64,000 nucleotides of DNA from Erwinia piriflorinigrans CFBP 5888. Its GTDB lineage: Bacteria; Pseudomonadota; Gammaproteobacteria; Enterobacterales; Enterobacteriaceae. Positions 1 through 10,375 of the stretch are shown here, piece after piece (the stretch's first letter is position 1; each line of letters opens with the position of its first letter). The stretch is taken from assembly GCF_001050515.1 (NCBI RefSeq), contig NZ_CAHS01000013.1, positions 62,001 through 126,000 on the forward strand, given 5' to 3'. Position numbers and translations under genes: made by a program. Below the pieces are notes generated by a model that was not told the origin of the DNA, did not search any database, and saw only the letters and a program-made list of their open reading frames with translations.

Positions 1-1135
1 GAGCAATATCCAGATAGGGAGGCTGATTACTGGTAGATAGCTTAAAGCTGACGTTGGTCAGGCCAGCCTTCTTCAGTATTGCCTTCGCCTTTTCCGGATC
101 GTAGGTGAACGGATTGTCGTTTACCGCGCCGAGGAAGCCCTCTGGCAGGAACGACTGATGAACCTGGAACTGCCCTTTTAACAGGTCATTGGCGATGCCT
201 TTGTAGTCAAACAGGTAGCGCGAAGCTTCCCACAACGCCGGATTTTTCAGTACCGGATCGGCGTCGATATTAAACTGGATGTAATAGAGCGAAGCCATCG
301 GTACTGCGAGGGTTTTTACCCCGGTTTTGTCTTTCAGCGAGGCGATTTGGTCAGCCCCCAGGTTACGCGCGATATCGGCATCGCCCTGCTCCAGTAACAG
401 GCGGCGCGCGGCAGGTTCCGGCACGTTTTTGATCAACACGTTTTTCAGTTTTGGTGCGCCGCCCGGAGAGCCAGGATTTGCGCTGAACAGCACCACTTCA
501 TGCGGAATATATTTGCGGATCTGATAAGGGCCGCTGCCTGCCGAGTGCAGGGCCAGCCACTTATTGCCCAAATCGCCCTGTTTTTCGTTTGCCATCACGA
601 TTTTTTCGTCGACGATGGATGAAACGGGGGCGGCCATCAGGCTGAGAACATAGGTCGGACTGACGTTGGCGCTCCAGCTAATTTGCACATGCTGGTCATC
701 AATCTTTTTCAGCTGGGCATCGACGTTATCTTTGGTCCAACCCAGCTGTGACAGAATAAACGACGGATCGAGGTTGAGCTTGATGACGCGTGATAGTGAA
801 AAGATGACATCTTCCGGGCGCACGGGATTGCCGGAGGCGAATTTTGCTCCTTCGCGCAGGGTAAATATCATGCTGCGGTTGTCGCTACCCGCCTGCCAGC
901 GGGTTGCCAGAGTCGGTTGCAGATTGGTTGGGTTCAGTGGGTCTGACTGAACCAGGCGCTGATAAAGGTTGGTGAAAGCCTGAACTGAAGTCAGTTCAAA
1001 GCCGTCTGCCGGGTCGAAACTGTTCGCGTCATCGATTGACTGGGCAATAACCAGTGTATCCGCAGGCGTTGCGGCAGAGGCAACAAACGGTGACGCCAAA
1101 GTCAGAGCGAAAACAGAGGGAATGATATTTTTCAT
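1..1135 (-). CDS. ABC transporter solute-binding protein, family 5 (partial, N-terminal part)
   Basis: The frame opens at ATG 1135 and runs off the left window edge, showing about 378 residues. It begins with a Sec signal peptide (hydrophobic run ending Ala-Ser-Ala-Ala near residue 22). The mature part has the hallmarks of family-5 peptide/nickel/opine binding proteins: an opening that places Asp-Pro before a 'Leu-Tyr-Gln-Arg-Leu' helix, then a Leu-Arg-Glu-Gly-Ala-Lys-Phe segment and an Arg-Pro-Glu-Asp-Val-Ile-Phe-Ser stretch. In this family the protein captures a peptide-like ligand in the periplasm for a DppBCDF-type permease. The permease genes would lie beyond the edge. The ligand cannot be predicted from this part. 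Confidence 0.85.
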   Translation of the reverse strand, partial: MKNIIPSVFALTLASPFVASAATPADTLVIAQSIDDANSFDPADGFELTSVQAFTNLYQRLVQSDPLNPTNLQPTLATRWQAGSDNRSMIFTLREGAKFASGNPVRPEDVIFSLSRVIKLNLDPSFILSQLGWTKDNVDAQLKKIDDQHVQISWSANVSPTYVLSLMAAPVSSIVDEKIVMANEKQGDLGNKWLALHSAGSGPYQIRKYIPHEVVLFSANPGSPGGAPKLKNVLIKNVPEPAARRLLLEQGDADIARNLGADQIASLKDKTGVKTLAVPMASLYYIQFNIDADPVLKNPALWEASRYLFDYKGIANDLLKGQFQVHQSFLPEGFLGAVNDNPFTYDPEKAKAILKKAGLTNVSFKLSTSNQPPYLDIA

Positions 1136-1274
1136 GACGTTTCCTTGCCTTAGGATTTTTCGCGAGTTTAAGTGAACAACGAATAAGAATAATAGTAGAT
1201 TATTCACTATCGTTATGAAGAAAGGGTATAAGCCCGGCCAATTAGTTATAATAATGAAGGCTGATGCAACAGAG

Positions 1275-1931
1275 TTAGCGGATGATGTTTTGCCAAAGAA
1301 GCGGGGCAACGCCGAGAAAATTGTTCAGCATATGCAGGTAGATGGGGAGTTTCAACCCGCCAGATACCAGACGGGCGGCACATAGCAACAGCGACAATAC
1401 GGTGAGCGCAATCAGGGTTTGCAGATGCGCATACTGGGTATGGAGCAGGGCAAAAATGATTGATGTCACCAGCGAGCAGGCCAGGCGCTGGGCGGGTGCC
1501 CACAGCAGAAAAGCGTGCAGGATAAAACCACGGAAGAGAATTTCTTCAAATATCGGCGCCAGGATCACCACGGCCAGGCAGAAGCTTATCAGGCCGAGTT
1601 GCGAGTTACCTGTCTGACTGAGGGCCCAGGTTTCCGGGCGTAAATACCACGACTGGCTGCCAATTGCCGCCAGCAGCAGCGCGCTGAACAGCAGAACCTG
1701 GCGCGTGCGCAATATGCCTAAAGGGATCTCGGCAAATTGCCGCGTATACCAACGATAAATGGGCACCAGTGCGGCAAACTCCAGCAGACAAGTCACCGGC
1801 ATCAGCAAGCCCTGGCTCTTTAACGTATCGATACAGGGAAAGTGATTGACCAGCAGCGCAATCGAATACCACATCATAAACGCGCCGCAGCAAAGCAGGG
1901 TATGGTTAACGTTGTCAGATGCTGGTGTCAT
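1275..1931 (-). CDS. CPBP family intramembrane metalloprotease
   Basis: A 218-residue, very hydrophobic protein with about six membrane segments. The C-terminal half carries the three CPBP (Abi/CAAX-protease-like) signatures: Glu-Glu-x-x-x-Arg at residues 129-134, Phe-x-x-x-His at 160-164 and His-x-x-x-Asn at 200-204. These Glu/His residues are the predicted metal ligands inside the membrane. Bacterial members range from prenyl-protein-type proteases to bacteriocin self-immunity proteins; the substrate here is unknown. The gene stands alone on the minus strand, with a divergently transcribed I78-type protease-inhibitor lipoprotein gene 150 bp away. Confidence 0.85.
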   Translation of the reverse strand: MTPASDNVNHTLLCCGAFMMWYSIALLVNHFPCIDTLKSQGLLMPVTCLLEFAALVPIYRWYTRQFAEIPLGILRTRQVLLFSALLLAAIGSQSWYLRPETWALSQTGNSQLGLISFCLAVVILAPIFEEILFRGFILHAFLLWAPAQRLACSLVTSIIFALLHTQYAHLQTLIALTVLSLLLCAARLVSGGLKLPIYLHMLNNFLGVAPLLWQNIIR

Positions 1932-2081
1932 GGTGAGTATCTTGAGCGGCAGAGAGGCGGCGATGTTAACAAGCTATCGGCCCCTCCCGCAAATGCATGG
2001 TATCTGGGCAGCGCAAAGGCGGTGATATCTGCTAACCTTCCCACGCATTAACTACCCTAAACCCAGAGAGGAGCAGTCATA

Positions 2082-2378
2082 GTGAAATATTATGGAAAAG
2101 TTGCCGCAATGCTGGCTTTAATGGTGCTGTCAGGTTGTCAGTCAGCAGATAAAAAAAGCGTGTCCTCTGCGGCGGTTGACCCGGAGATGGACCGCTGCGG
2201 CGCAGCGGAATATCAACCGTATGTAGGCAAGCCGCTGGCGGCCATTGAATCTCTTCGTTTCGAACATGCGGTGCGTGCCATACCTTACAACTCCGCCGTA
2301 ACAATGGATTTCAATCTGAACCGTATCAACTTTATGGGCGATAAGCAGGGCAATATCAGCCAGGTGTATTGCGGATAA
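2082..2378 (+). CDS. I78 family peptidase inhibitor-like lipoprotein
   Basis: A 98-residue product starting at GTG 2082 behind a gagagGAG-type ribosome site. Residues 1-19 form a lipoprotein signal with lipobox Leu-Ser-Gly-Cys (Cys19). The mature domain has the I78 inhibitor pattern: Cys-Gly then 'Tyr-Val-Gly-Lys-Pro-Leu' around residues 39-53, an Arg-Ala-Ile-Pro...Ala-Val-Thr-Met-Asp-Phe-Asn core, 'Asn-Arg-Ile-Asn-Phe' and a closing Cys-Gly. The family is named after a fungal serine-protease inhibitor; bacterial members are small and mostly uncharacterised. The two cysteines bracketing the domain could form a disulfide. Membrane anchoring in the periplasm is inferred from the lipobox. Confidence 0.8.
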   Translation: MKYYGKVAAMLALMVLSGCQSADKKSVSSAAVDPEMDRCGAAEYQPYVGKPLAAIESLRFEHAVRAIPYNSAVTMDFNLNRINFMGDKQGNISQVYCG

Positions 2379-2481
2379 ATGCTGTCGGAACAGGAGGCAA
2401 TAACCTGCTGTTCCTATTTTTCAGGCATGGCGTGACCTTCAACCCGCAGTCGGTTTATCACCGCACTGCGACTTGCCGCAC

Positions 2482-2727
2482 CTACTCCTGAACTTTCAGT
2501 ATCTCTGCCAGCAGCTTACGGCACTCCAGTAGCACCGACGGATCCTGTACCTGATCCAGTCGAGCGATAACATTGGCGATAATCGCCGTATTACTGGCTG
2601 GCGTGCCCGCCTGCATCAGTTCGACCATAATTGCCTCCAGTAGCTCACTCTCTTTCACCGTGTGAAAAGATGGACTGTTAAAATAGTCGGTAATGGCGCG
2701 CCCGGCGCCCTGTAACTGATGATCCAT
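2482..2727 (-). CDS. YcgZ/AriR-like small two-component connector-type protein
   Basis: The true start is ATG 2727, directly behind a near-perfect TAGGAGG ribosome site; a longer in-frame extension to 2820 lacks one. The 81-residue product resembles E. coli YcgZ over most of its length (pattern 'Ala-Ile-Thr-x-Tyr-Phe', 'His-Thr', 'Glu-x-Leu', 'Ile-x-x-x-Leu-x-Arg-Leu'), a member of the YcgZ/YmgA/AriR family. In E. coli these small proteins affect the Rcs phosphorelay, biofilm and acid response and are controlled by BluR. Here there is one gene rather than a ycgZ-ymgA-ariR array. Function in this organism is inferred only from the family. Confidence 0.7.
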   Translation of the reverse strand: MDHQLQGAGRAITDYFNSPSFHTVKESELLEAIMVELMQAGTPASNTAIIANVIARLDQVQDPSVLLECRKLLAEILKVQE

Positions 2728-2819
2728 GACGAACCTCCTAAAACATGCCACTAGTGGCCACAAAGCCACAACGTCGGTTTGGGCTGAGAGCAAGACAGCC
2801 CGAACCTCTGAACAATCCA

Positions 2820-2847
2820 TAGGTGGCTTTTTATTACTCTAGGTGGC
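2820..2847. promoter_or_regulatory. Paired direct repeat upstream of the ycgZ-like gene
   Basis: The octamer TAGGTGGC occurs at 2820-2827 and again at 2840-2847, spaced exactly 20 bp start to start (about two helical turns). A related TAGTGGC lies at 2752-2758. This position, about 95-120 bp upstream of the ATG, fits a regulator-binding site, but the protein is unknown. Confidence 0.35.
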
Positions 2848-3066
2848 GCGCACGGGAATGCCAGTAACTTATAGAAATATATTTAACATGCCACCGGGCT
2901 GATGTTCAGATGTGAACGGGCTAAATATTGACCTTCCTGGTCAGCTTATTGTTGTTTGACCGTTGCGAGTCGTCTGACAGGTAAAGCGGGTGAAAGAAAT
3001 GTGAAATTATTTTATGATATAAACCAATAGGTTAGTATCTATTTTTCGGTTTTATTCAATCCCCAC
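2848..3066. other. Non-coding AT-rich stretch between the ycgZ-like and csp genes
   Basis: No convincing gene is seen here. It should hold the ycgZ-like promoter on the minus strand and upstream sequence of the csp promoter on the plus strand; AT-rich tracts around 2995-3050 may act as an UP-element. Confidence 0.4.
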
Positions 3067-3102
3067 TTGTACTGCAAGCCCGGTTATGAGTAAATGTGCC
3101 CG
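3067..3102 (+). promoter_or_regulatory. Predicted cold-shock gene promoter
   Basis: A -35-like TTGTAC (3067-3072), a 17-bp spacer and a -10-like GTAAAT (3090-3095) place the transcript start near 3102. That is immediately before the cold-box sequence, as in E. coli cspA. Confidence 0.5.
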
Positions 3103-3268
3103 TCGGTTTTGATACAGACCCACGTATGCGAGCAATTTTAGTAAAGCAGTCTTCAGTTCAAGCGTTAGCCTAAGCTTCTTCCTGACTTCCTTCTTGAGTG
3201 CCTCATAGTAATCCCTGTTGACGAACCCTGTGCCCCCGTGGCTTACTACAATATTGAAGGAAAGACTT
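3102..3268 (+). promoter_or_regulatory. cspA-type long cold-shock leader with cold box
   Basis: The csp gene has an untranslated leader of about 167 nt, close to the 159 nt of E. coli cspA. It begins with CGGTTTTGATACAGACC (about 3104-3120), which matches the E. coli cold box (acGGTTTGacgTACAGACC as I recall it). In cspA this RNA refolds on temperature downshift to expose the ribosome site. Here the site is the GAAGGAAAG at about 3256-3264. Thermosensing is inferred from the match. Confidence 0.7.
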
Positions 3269-3481
3269 ATGTCTAACAAAATGACTGGTTTGGTAAAATG
3301 GTTCAACGCTGAGAAAGGTTTCGGCTTCATCTCCCCAACCGACGGCAGCAAAGACGTTTTCGTACACTTCTCTGCAATTCAGAACGGCGGCTTCAAGACG
3401 CTGGAAGAAGGTCAGAAAGTGGAGTTCACTATCGAAAACGGCCAGAAAGGCCCAGCAGCAGCTAACGTAACTGCGCTGTAA
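3269..3481 (+). CDS. Cold-shock protein, CspA family RNA chaperone
   Basis: A 70-residue cold-shock-domain protein starting at ATG 3269 after an AAGGAAAG ribosome site. It contains RNP1 (Lys-Gly-Phe-Gly-Phe-Ile, residues 16-21) and RNP2 (Val-Phe-Val-His-Phe, residues 30-34), the aromatic single-stranded nucleic acid-binding face. The start (Met-Ser-Asn-Lys-Met-Thr-Gly) is like E. coli CspB/CspG and the C-terminus like CspA. Members melt RNA secondary structure after temperature downshift. The long cold-box leader says this is a cold-inducible paralogue rather than a constitutive CspC/CspE. A rho-independent terminator follows. Confidence 0.93.
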   Translation: MSNKMTGLVKWFNAEKGFGFISPTDGSKDVFVHFSAIQNGGFKTLEEGQKVEFTIENGQKGPAAANVTAL

Positions 3482-3542
3482 GATAGAAACTCCTTCGTTA
3501 TTACCGTGATAGGTTAACCTTTAACGGTATGACACGAAAACG

Positions 3543-3569
3543 AAAAACCCGCCTTATGGCGGGTTTTTT
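3543..3569 (+). terminator. Rho-independent terminator after the csp gene
   Basis: The stem AACCCGCC / GGCGGGTT with loop TTAT is followed by a run of T on the plus strand. The A-run before it means it could also end lacZ transcription from the other side. Confidence 0.85.
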
Positions 3570-3624
3570 GCGTTCCAGGCGGCGGTCATTTCCATCGCCG
3601 CCAGCCTGATGCGAAGTGGAATAT

Positions 3625-6708
<3,084 letters not shown>

Positions 6709-6744
6709 TTATACCTCATAAGTGTTATGCATTAAGATTGAGGC

Positions 6745-6796
6745 TGGAACCGTTTGATATAAAGGCAAAAGAGATCAGGATGTGATGGTTATCGCA
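6745..6796 (-). promoter_or_regulatory. Predicted lacZ promoter with CRP-like site and LacI/GalR-family-like operator
   Basis: TGTGA-N6-TCGCA at 6781-6796 differs from the CRP consensus core by one base. A minus-strand -10-like TATATC lies at 6761-6756, so transcription would start near 6748 and the CRP site would be centred about 40 bp upstream, the class II position. An imperfect operator-like palindrome with central CG (AACCGTTT, about 6748-6755) overlaps the start point, where a LacI/GalR-family repressor would block the polymerase. All of this is read by eye. Confidence 0.5.
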
Positions 6797-6905
6797 ACAT
6801 TGAGGATAAAGATAATCTGTAAAACAGGGGGTTGATGCAGGTTTTTCCTGGGAAATGAGCAGGAAAGCGTTAAGTATACTTACTAAAGGTAAAAAGCGCG
6901 TGAAA

Positions 6906-6930
6906 GCGGACAATTCTGCATTGTGAGCGG
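6906..6930. promoter_or_regulatory. Everted lac-operator-like half-sites
   Basis: ATTGTGAGCGG (6920-6930) equals the left half of E. coli lacO1 over 11 bases. GCGGACAATT (6906-6915) matches the opposite half of an ideal operator at 8 of 10 positions. The halves point outward, the reverse of a normal lacO, and lie about 160 bp upstream of the predicted lacZ start. This may be coincidence. Confidence 0.25.
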
Positions 6931-6987
6931 TACGCTGCACGCTTAGTATCAGCGCGAATGGTTGTTCATGTTGTTACGAGGTTTATT

Positions 6988-7140
6988 ATGGCGAGTATGA
7001 TTAAAGCAGTGAGCATTATTGCGCTGGTGGCAACCTTGAGCGGATGCCTGTTTCCGCCTCCGGGTGGTGGCGGTGGTGGTGGCGGTGGCGGCTGGGGGGG
7101 CGGTGGCCCACGCGGTGGATTTATGCAGCAGGGGCGCTAG
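6988..7140 (+). CDS. Small glycine-rich lipoprotein
   Basis: A 50-residue product is predicted from ATG 6988, which follows ACGAGG; the frame extends upstream to 6958 without a better ribosome site. Residues 1-20 form a signal peptide with lipobox Leu-Ser-Gly-Cys. The mature part is Phe-Pro-Pro-Pro followed by a run of ten glycines, Trp, four glycines and a short basic tail. The DNA of the glycine run is a GGT/GGC repeat containing a run of seven G (about 7094-7100). No function is recognised. It is probably an envelope-anchored surface or periplasmic peptide. Confidence 0.6.
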   Translation: MASMIKAVSIIALVATLSGCLFPPPGGGGGGGGGGWGGGGPRGGFMQQGR

Positions 7141-7417
7141 ACCACGTCTGTCAGGGCCAGATACTGGCCCTGCGAATCGCCGTCCGCACAGTAAAGTATT
7201 GCTATTTATGGCGCAACGCCATATATCCAGTCACAGCAAACAGCACCTGCGTTATCATTTCCGTCAGCGGATTGTGAACAGGAAAACGCGTTGGCGCTTC
7301 TCTGTATCTCCCATCATTCCAACGCGTACCGGCCAAATCTCGTTTTTCTACTCGCCGAACACAAAATCTATGCCACACTTTATAGTGCACTTATAACAAT
7401 TATGGGAAGGCATATAA

Positions 7418-7723
7418 ATGAAACTTCAGTTATTGATGACGGCTGCTCTGCTGTCAATGACGGTTGCGGGCTACGCAGGAGCCGCAGAGAAAACCGCTCA
7501 ACAGCAAAAGATGACCGTATGTAACCAGCAGGCGGCAGAGAAGTCGCTGAAAGGTGATGACCGGAAGGGCTTTATGAGCAACTGTTTGAAAAAAGACAGT
7601 AAGGCTGGCGGAATGACGCCACAGCAACTCAAGATGAAGACCTGTAATTCTCAGGCCGGTGAAAAAATGCTGAAAGGTGATGCGCGTAAAACATTTATGA
7701 GCAGCTGCCTGAAAAAAAGCTAA
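7418..7723 (+). CDS. psiF: PsiF family phosphate-starvation-inducible protein
   Basis: A 101-residue exported protein with a signal peptide ending near Ala-Gly-Ala-Ala (residues 20-23). It has two copies of the PsiF repeat at about 32-59 and 73-100, each with the pattern Met-x-x-Cys-Asn-x-Gln-Ala ... Leu-Lys-Gly-Asp-x-Arg-Lys-x-Phe-Met-Ser-x-Cys-Leu-Lys-Lys. The four cysteines (35, 56, 76, 97) are paired by repeat. E. coli psiF is induced by phosphate starvation; its molecular role is unknown. As in E. coli it is close to proC, but phoA is not next to it here. I did not see a clear Pho box upstream. Confidence 0.9.
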   Translation: MKLQLLMTAALLSMTVAGYAGAAEKTAQQQKMTVCNQQAAEKSLKGDDRKGFMSNCLKKDSKAGGMTPQQLKMKTCNSQAGEKMLKGDARKTFMSSCLKKS

Positions 7724-7861
7724 AATGGTGCGGGTCAAACGGCCCGCCCATTTATCCTGTTATCAAAAGTTTGTCCGGTGTTAATGGAATCTGGCACTGA
7801 ATGTGATCCCCAGTGCGATCCTTTAACAGCCTACGCCGCACGGCAGGCGGCGTGGTCAGAC

Positions 7862-8671
7862 TTACGGCTTGCTCATCCGTTCTGACTTAGCCATACATTG
7901 CTGCATCGCTTCAATCACCGCAGAACGTAAACCTTTTTGCTCCAGCACTTTGACCGCTTCAATGGTCGTTCCGCCCGGCGAGCACACCATATCCTTGAGT
8001 TCACCCGGATGTTTTCCGGTTTCCAGCACCATTTGCGCGGCACCTTTTACCGTCTGGGCAGCAAACTGATAGGCTTGGGCGCGGGGCATTCCACCCAGCA
8101 CTGCCGCATCGGCCATCGCTTCGATAAACATAAAGATGTAGGCCGGAGCGGAGCCGCTCACGGCCACGACCGCGTGGATGAGATATTCAGGCACCAGTGC
8201 CGCCTGGCCAAAACCACTAAAGATTTGTACCACATCATCAGCTTCTTCTTTCGTCACTAGCACATTTGGCGTAACCGAGGTCATCCCTTCGTTCACCAGA
8301 GCCGGGGTGTTGGGCATAACGCGCACGATTTTACGGTCATGCCCGAGTACGGAAGCCAGCGAATCCAGGGTGATCCCTGCAGCGATAGAAACCACCAGTG
8401 TCTCTTTGTTCAGGCTGCCGACGACATCCTTGAGTACTGACAGGATCATATTAGGCTTTACCGCACCAAATAGAATATCTGCCTGCTCTGCCACCTGGCG
8501 TGCGCTGTCTGCCGGTGTGATACCGTACTGCTGCTGCATAGCCTGATTCGTCGCTGGTTTGTGGTCGAATACCCAGATATTTTCTGCTTTAACCTGTCCG
8601 GCCGCAATTATGCCAGCAATAATGGCTTTGGACATGTTGCCACAGCCAATGAACCCAATTTTCTTTTCCAT
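7862..8671 (-). CDS. proC: Pyrroline-5-carboxylate reductase
   Basis: 269 residues from ATG 8671, the same length as E. coli ProC; the open frame continues upstream to 8893 but only this start gives the family N-terminus. It catalyses the last step of proline synthesis, NAD(P)H-dependent reduction of pyrroline-5-carboxylate. The Rossmann motif Gly-Phe-Ile-Gly-Cys-Gly-Asn-Met is at residues 5-12. The C-terminal helical dimer domain has Ser-Gly-Ser-Ala-Pro-Ala-Tyr and the conserved Ser-Pro-Gly-Gly-Thr-Thr motif. It is divergently oriented to yaiI, as in E. coli. Confidence 0.97.
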   Translation of the reverse strand: MEKKIGFIGCGNMSKAIIAGIIAAGQVKAENIWVFDHKPATNQAMQQQYGITPADSARQVAEQADILFGAVKPNMILSVLKDVVGSLNKETLVVSIAAGITLDSLASVLGHDRKIVRVMPNTPALVNEGMTSVTPNVLVTKEEADDVVQIFSGFGQAALVPEYLIHAVVAVSGSAPAYIFMFIEAMADAAVLGGMPRAQAYQFAAQTVKGAAQMVLETGKHPGELKDMVCSPGGTTIEAVKVLEQKGLRSAVIEAMQQCMAKSERMSKP

Positions 8672-8886
8672 CCTATTCTCCCTATTGTCGTGAACAGCTA
8701 ATGAATGCCATGACGTCACCTTAACCCAGCAGCCCGGATGCTCAAACCCTAAAAGCACTCCTTTATCCACTGAACGGCTTAGCAGGCCGGGCATCAATTT
8801 GTCGGATCGGAAGCAGATTAAGTTTGCCATTCTGCTAAAGAATGGGAAGATCACCGGGATCCCCGACTTTAGAAAAGGAAATACTG

Positions 8887-9336
8887 ATGCCAATCTGGGT
8901 AGATGCCGATGCGTGCCCGAAAGTAATCAAAGAAGTGCTGTACCGTGCCGCTGAGCGTGAGCAGATAATGGTGACGCTGGTGGCTAACCAGTCCCTCAAC
9001 GTGCCGCCTTCGAAGTTTGTGCGAACCCTGCGCGTGGCGGCCGGTTTTGACGTGGCGGATAACGAAATTGTCCAGCGTGCGCAAAGCGGCGATTTGGTGA
9101 TCACCGCCGATATTCCGCTGGCGGCAGAAGTGATGGAAAAAGGTGCCATAGCGCTTAATCCACGGGGTGAGCGCTACAGTGCGGCAACAATACGCGAACG
9201 GCTGACGATGCGTGATTTTATGGATACGATGCGAGCCAGTGGGGTACAGACCGGGGGGCCACCTGCGCTGAATCAACGTGACCGCCAGCAGTTTGCCAAT
9301 GAGCTTGATAAGTGGTTACAACAGCAGCGTAAATAG
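8887..9336 (+). CDS. yaiI: YaiI/UPF0178 (DUF188) family protein
   Basis: 149 residues from ATG 8887, behind AAAAGGAAA; the open frame reaches back to 8842. It opens with Trp-Val-Asp-Ala-Asp-Ala-Cys-Pro (residues 4-11), the acidic signature of the UPF0178/DUF188 family, which has a PIN/NYN-like fold with clustered aspartates. A second conserved patch, 'Ile-Thr-Ala-Asp-Ile-Pro-Leu-Ala', is at about 77-84. Nuclease activity has been suggested from the fold but is not established. It sits between proC and aroL as in E. coli. Confidence 0.9.
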   Translation: MPIWVDADACPKVIKEVLYRAAEREQIMVTLVANQSLNVPPSKFVRTLRVAAGFDVADNEIVQRAQSGDLVITADIPLAAEVMEKGAIALNPRGERYSAATIRERLTMRDFMDTMRASGVQTGGPPALNQRDRQQFANELDKWLQQQRK

Positions 9337-9350
9337 TCATTACAAAGAGA

Positions 9351-9376
9351 AAAATTCCTCCCGCTTTGCGGGAGGA
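9351..9376 (-). terminator. Rho-independent terminator of the DUF2076 gene
   Basis: A perfect 9-bp stem TCCTCCCGC / GCGGGAGGA with a 3-nt loop (9356-9376) is followed on the minus strand by a T-run (AATTTTTC). It lies between the convergent yaiI and DUF2076 genes and can serve both. Confidence 0.85.
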
Positions 9377-9391
9377 GAGGGACTACCCGCT

Positions 9392-10069
9392 TTAGACGAA
9401 GCTGTCGTCGTCGAAATCGTTGTCGTCAAAACCGTCGTTACTGATGTCGTTAGCGTAATCTTGCTGTCCACTGTTCTGATCCAGGAAAGAGGCGCTATCG
9501 CTGCCGTTGAAGGTATCCAGATTGTTACTGAAATCTGTCTCGGGCATAGCGGGTTCATTAATGATATTGACGATCTCTTCCGGCTGCGAATGGTGGAACA
9601 TGCTGGTCAGCATATCTGCCAAGACCACACCGCCTGCTACGCCCGCAGCGGTTTGCAGCGCGCCGCCGAGGAAACCTCGTCCGGCGGAAGGTGCCGCCGC
9701 AGCGGGCTGCTGTTGAGGAGCCTGGGCAGGCGGAGAGCCCCAGCCTGAAGAGGGAGCCGATGCCTGCGGCTGAGAGCGACTGCCGCCACCGAACAGCCCG
9801 GAAAGAAAGCCGCCGCTGCTCTGTTGTGGCTGCTGCTGCTGAGCTTGGTTAAGCCGAGCCTCCAGCTCACTGATGCGGCTGTTCAGCTGTTTCAGCGCCG
9901 CTTCCTGGATCAGGATAGTTTGTGCCATGTAGTAGGGCGCGCCGGGTTGCTGCTGTACCTGCTGTTGAATCAATTTTTCAGCCGCAATGTCACGCGCGGC
10001 GGACTGAGATTCAGCCTGTTTCAGTCGGCTAAACAGGCTTTCAATTAACTGTTGCTCTTGGTTCTGCAT
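9392..10069 (-). CDS. DUF2076 domain protein, Gln-rich with acidic tail
   Basis: 225 residues from ATG 10069, which follows GGAGAAATC; the frame extends to 10111 without a better signal. Residues 1-85 form a helical DUF2076 region (starts Met-Gln-Asn-Gln-Glu, then an amphipathic coiled-coil rich in Gln). A Gly/Ser/Pro/Gln linker and a short hydrophobic 'Ala-Gly-Val-Ala-Gly-Gly-Val-Val-Leu-Ala' segment follow, and the protein ends in an Asp/Asn-rich tail (last 15 residues nearly half Asp). The family occurs in many proteobacteria and has no settled function. No signal peptide is seen. Confidence 0.8.
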   Translation of the reverse strand: MQNQEQQLIESLFSRLKQAESQSAARDIAAEKLIQQQVQQQPGAPYYMAQTILIQEAALKQLNSRISELEARLNQAQQQQPQQSSGGFLSGLFGGGSRSQPQASAPSSGWGSPPAQAPQQQPAAAAPSAGRGFLGGALQTAAGVAGGVVLADMLTSMFHHSQPEEIVNIINEPAMPETDFSNNLDTFNGSDSASFLDQNSGQQDYANDISNDGFDDNDFDDDSFV

Positions 10070-10375
10070 AAAGATTTCTCCGAAAACGTGCGATGTACAC
10101 CATAGTGTCAATACCGTCAGGAAAGTAAATAATTCTGGAGTAAGGAAATGTTGCGATAATACTTAACGATGTTAACCCGCGTAAATGAATGAGTGTGACT
10201 TAATCTTAGCCTTTAAATCTCATGTTAATCACTAGCGTATTCTACCCGGCTGTAAATAAAACCTTACTGCTGGTTCTGAAGGAAAATGTCCGGTATTATG
10301 CTATCCGCTGGATTATTTTATGCCCCTCTGCTACGCGATAAACGTTAGCGGTATTCGTTTAAGGAAGCGCCTGAT
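10070..10375 (+). promoter_or_regulatory. aroL upstream region with a TyrR-like box
   Basis: This 306-bp gap has no gene. TGTAAA-N6-CTTACT at 10251-10268 matches the TyrR box (TGTAAA-N6-TTTACA) at 10 of 12 bases and lies about 110 bp before aroL, which in E. coli is repressed by TyrR and TrpR. An ACTAG half-site about 20 bp upstream (near 10232-10236) is reminiscent of a TrpR operator half, but too weak to call. Confidence 0.4.

Noticed and set aside
3052..3351. 99-residue minus-strand frame over the csp leader and start
   Set aside because: It overlaps the cold-box leader and the conserved csp coding region and has no family resemblance; a shadow frame.
6725..6940. 71-residue minus-strand frame upstream of lacZ
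   Set aside because: No ribosome site, no recognisable composition, and it covers the predicted lacZ promoter.
7838..7853. Hairpin ACGCCGC-N7-GCGGCGT just past proC
   Set aside because: Short stem and no U-run; not strong enough to list as a terminator.
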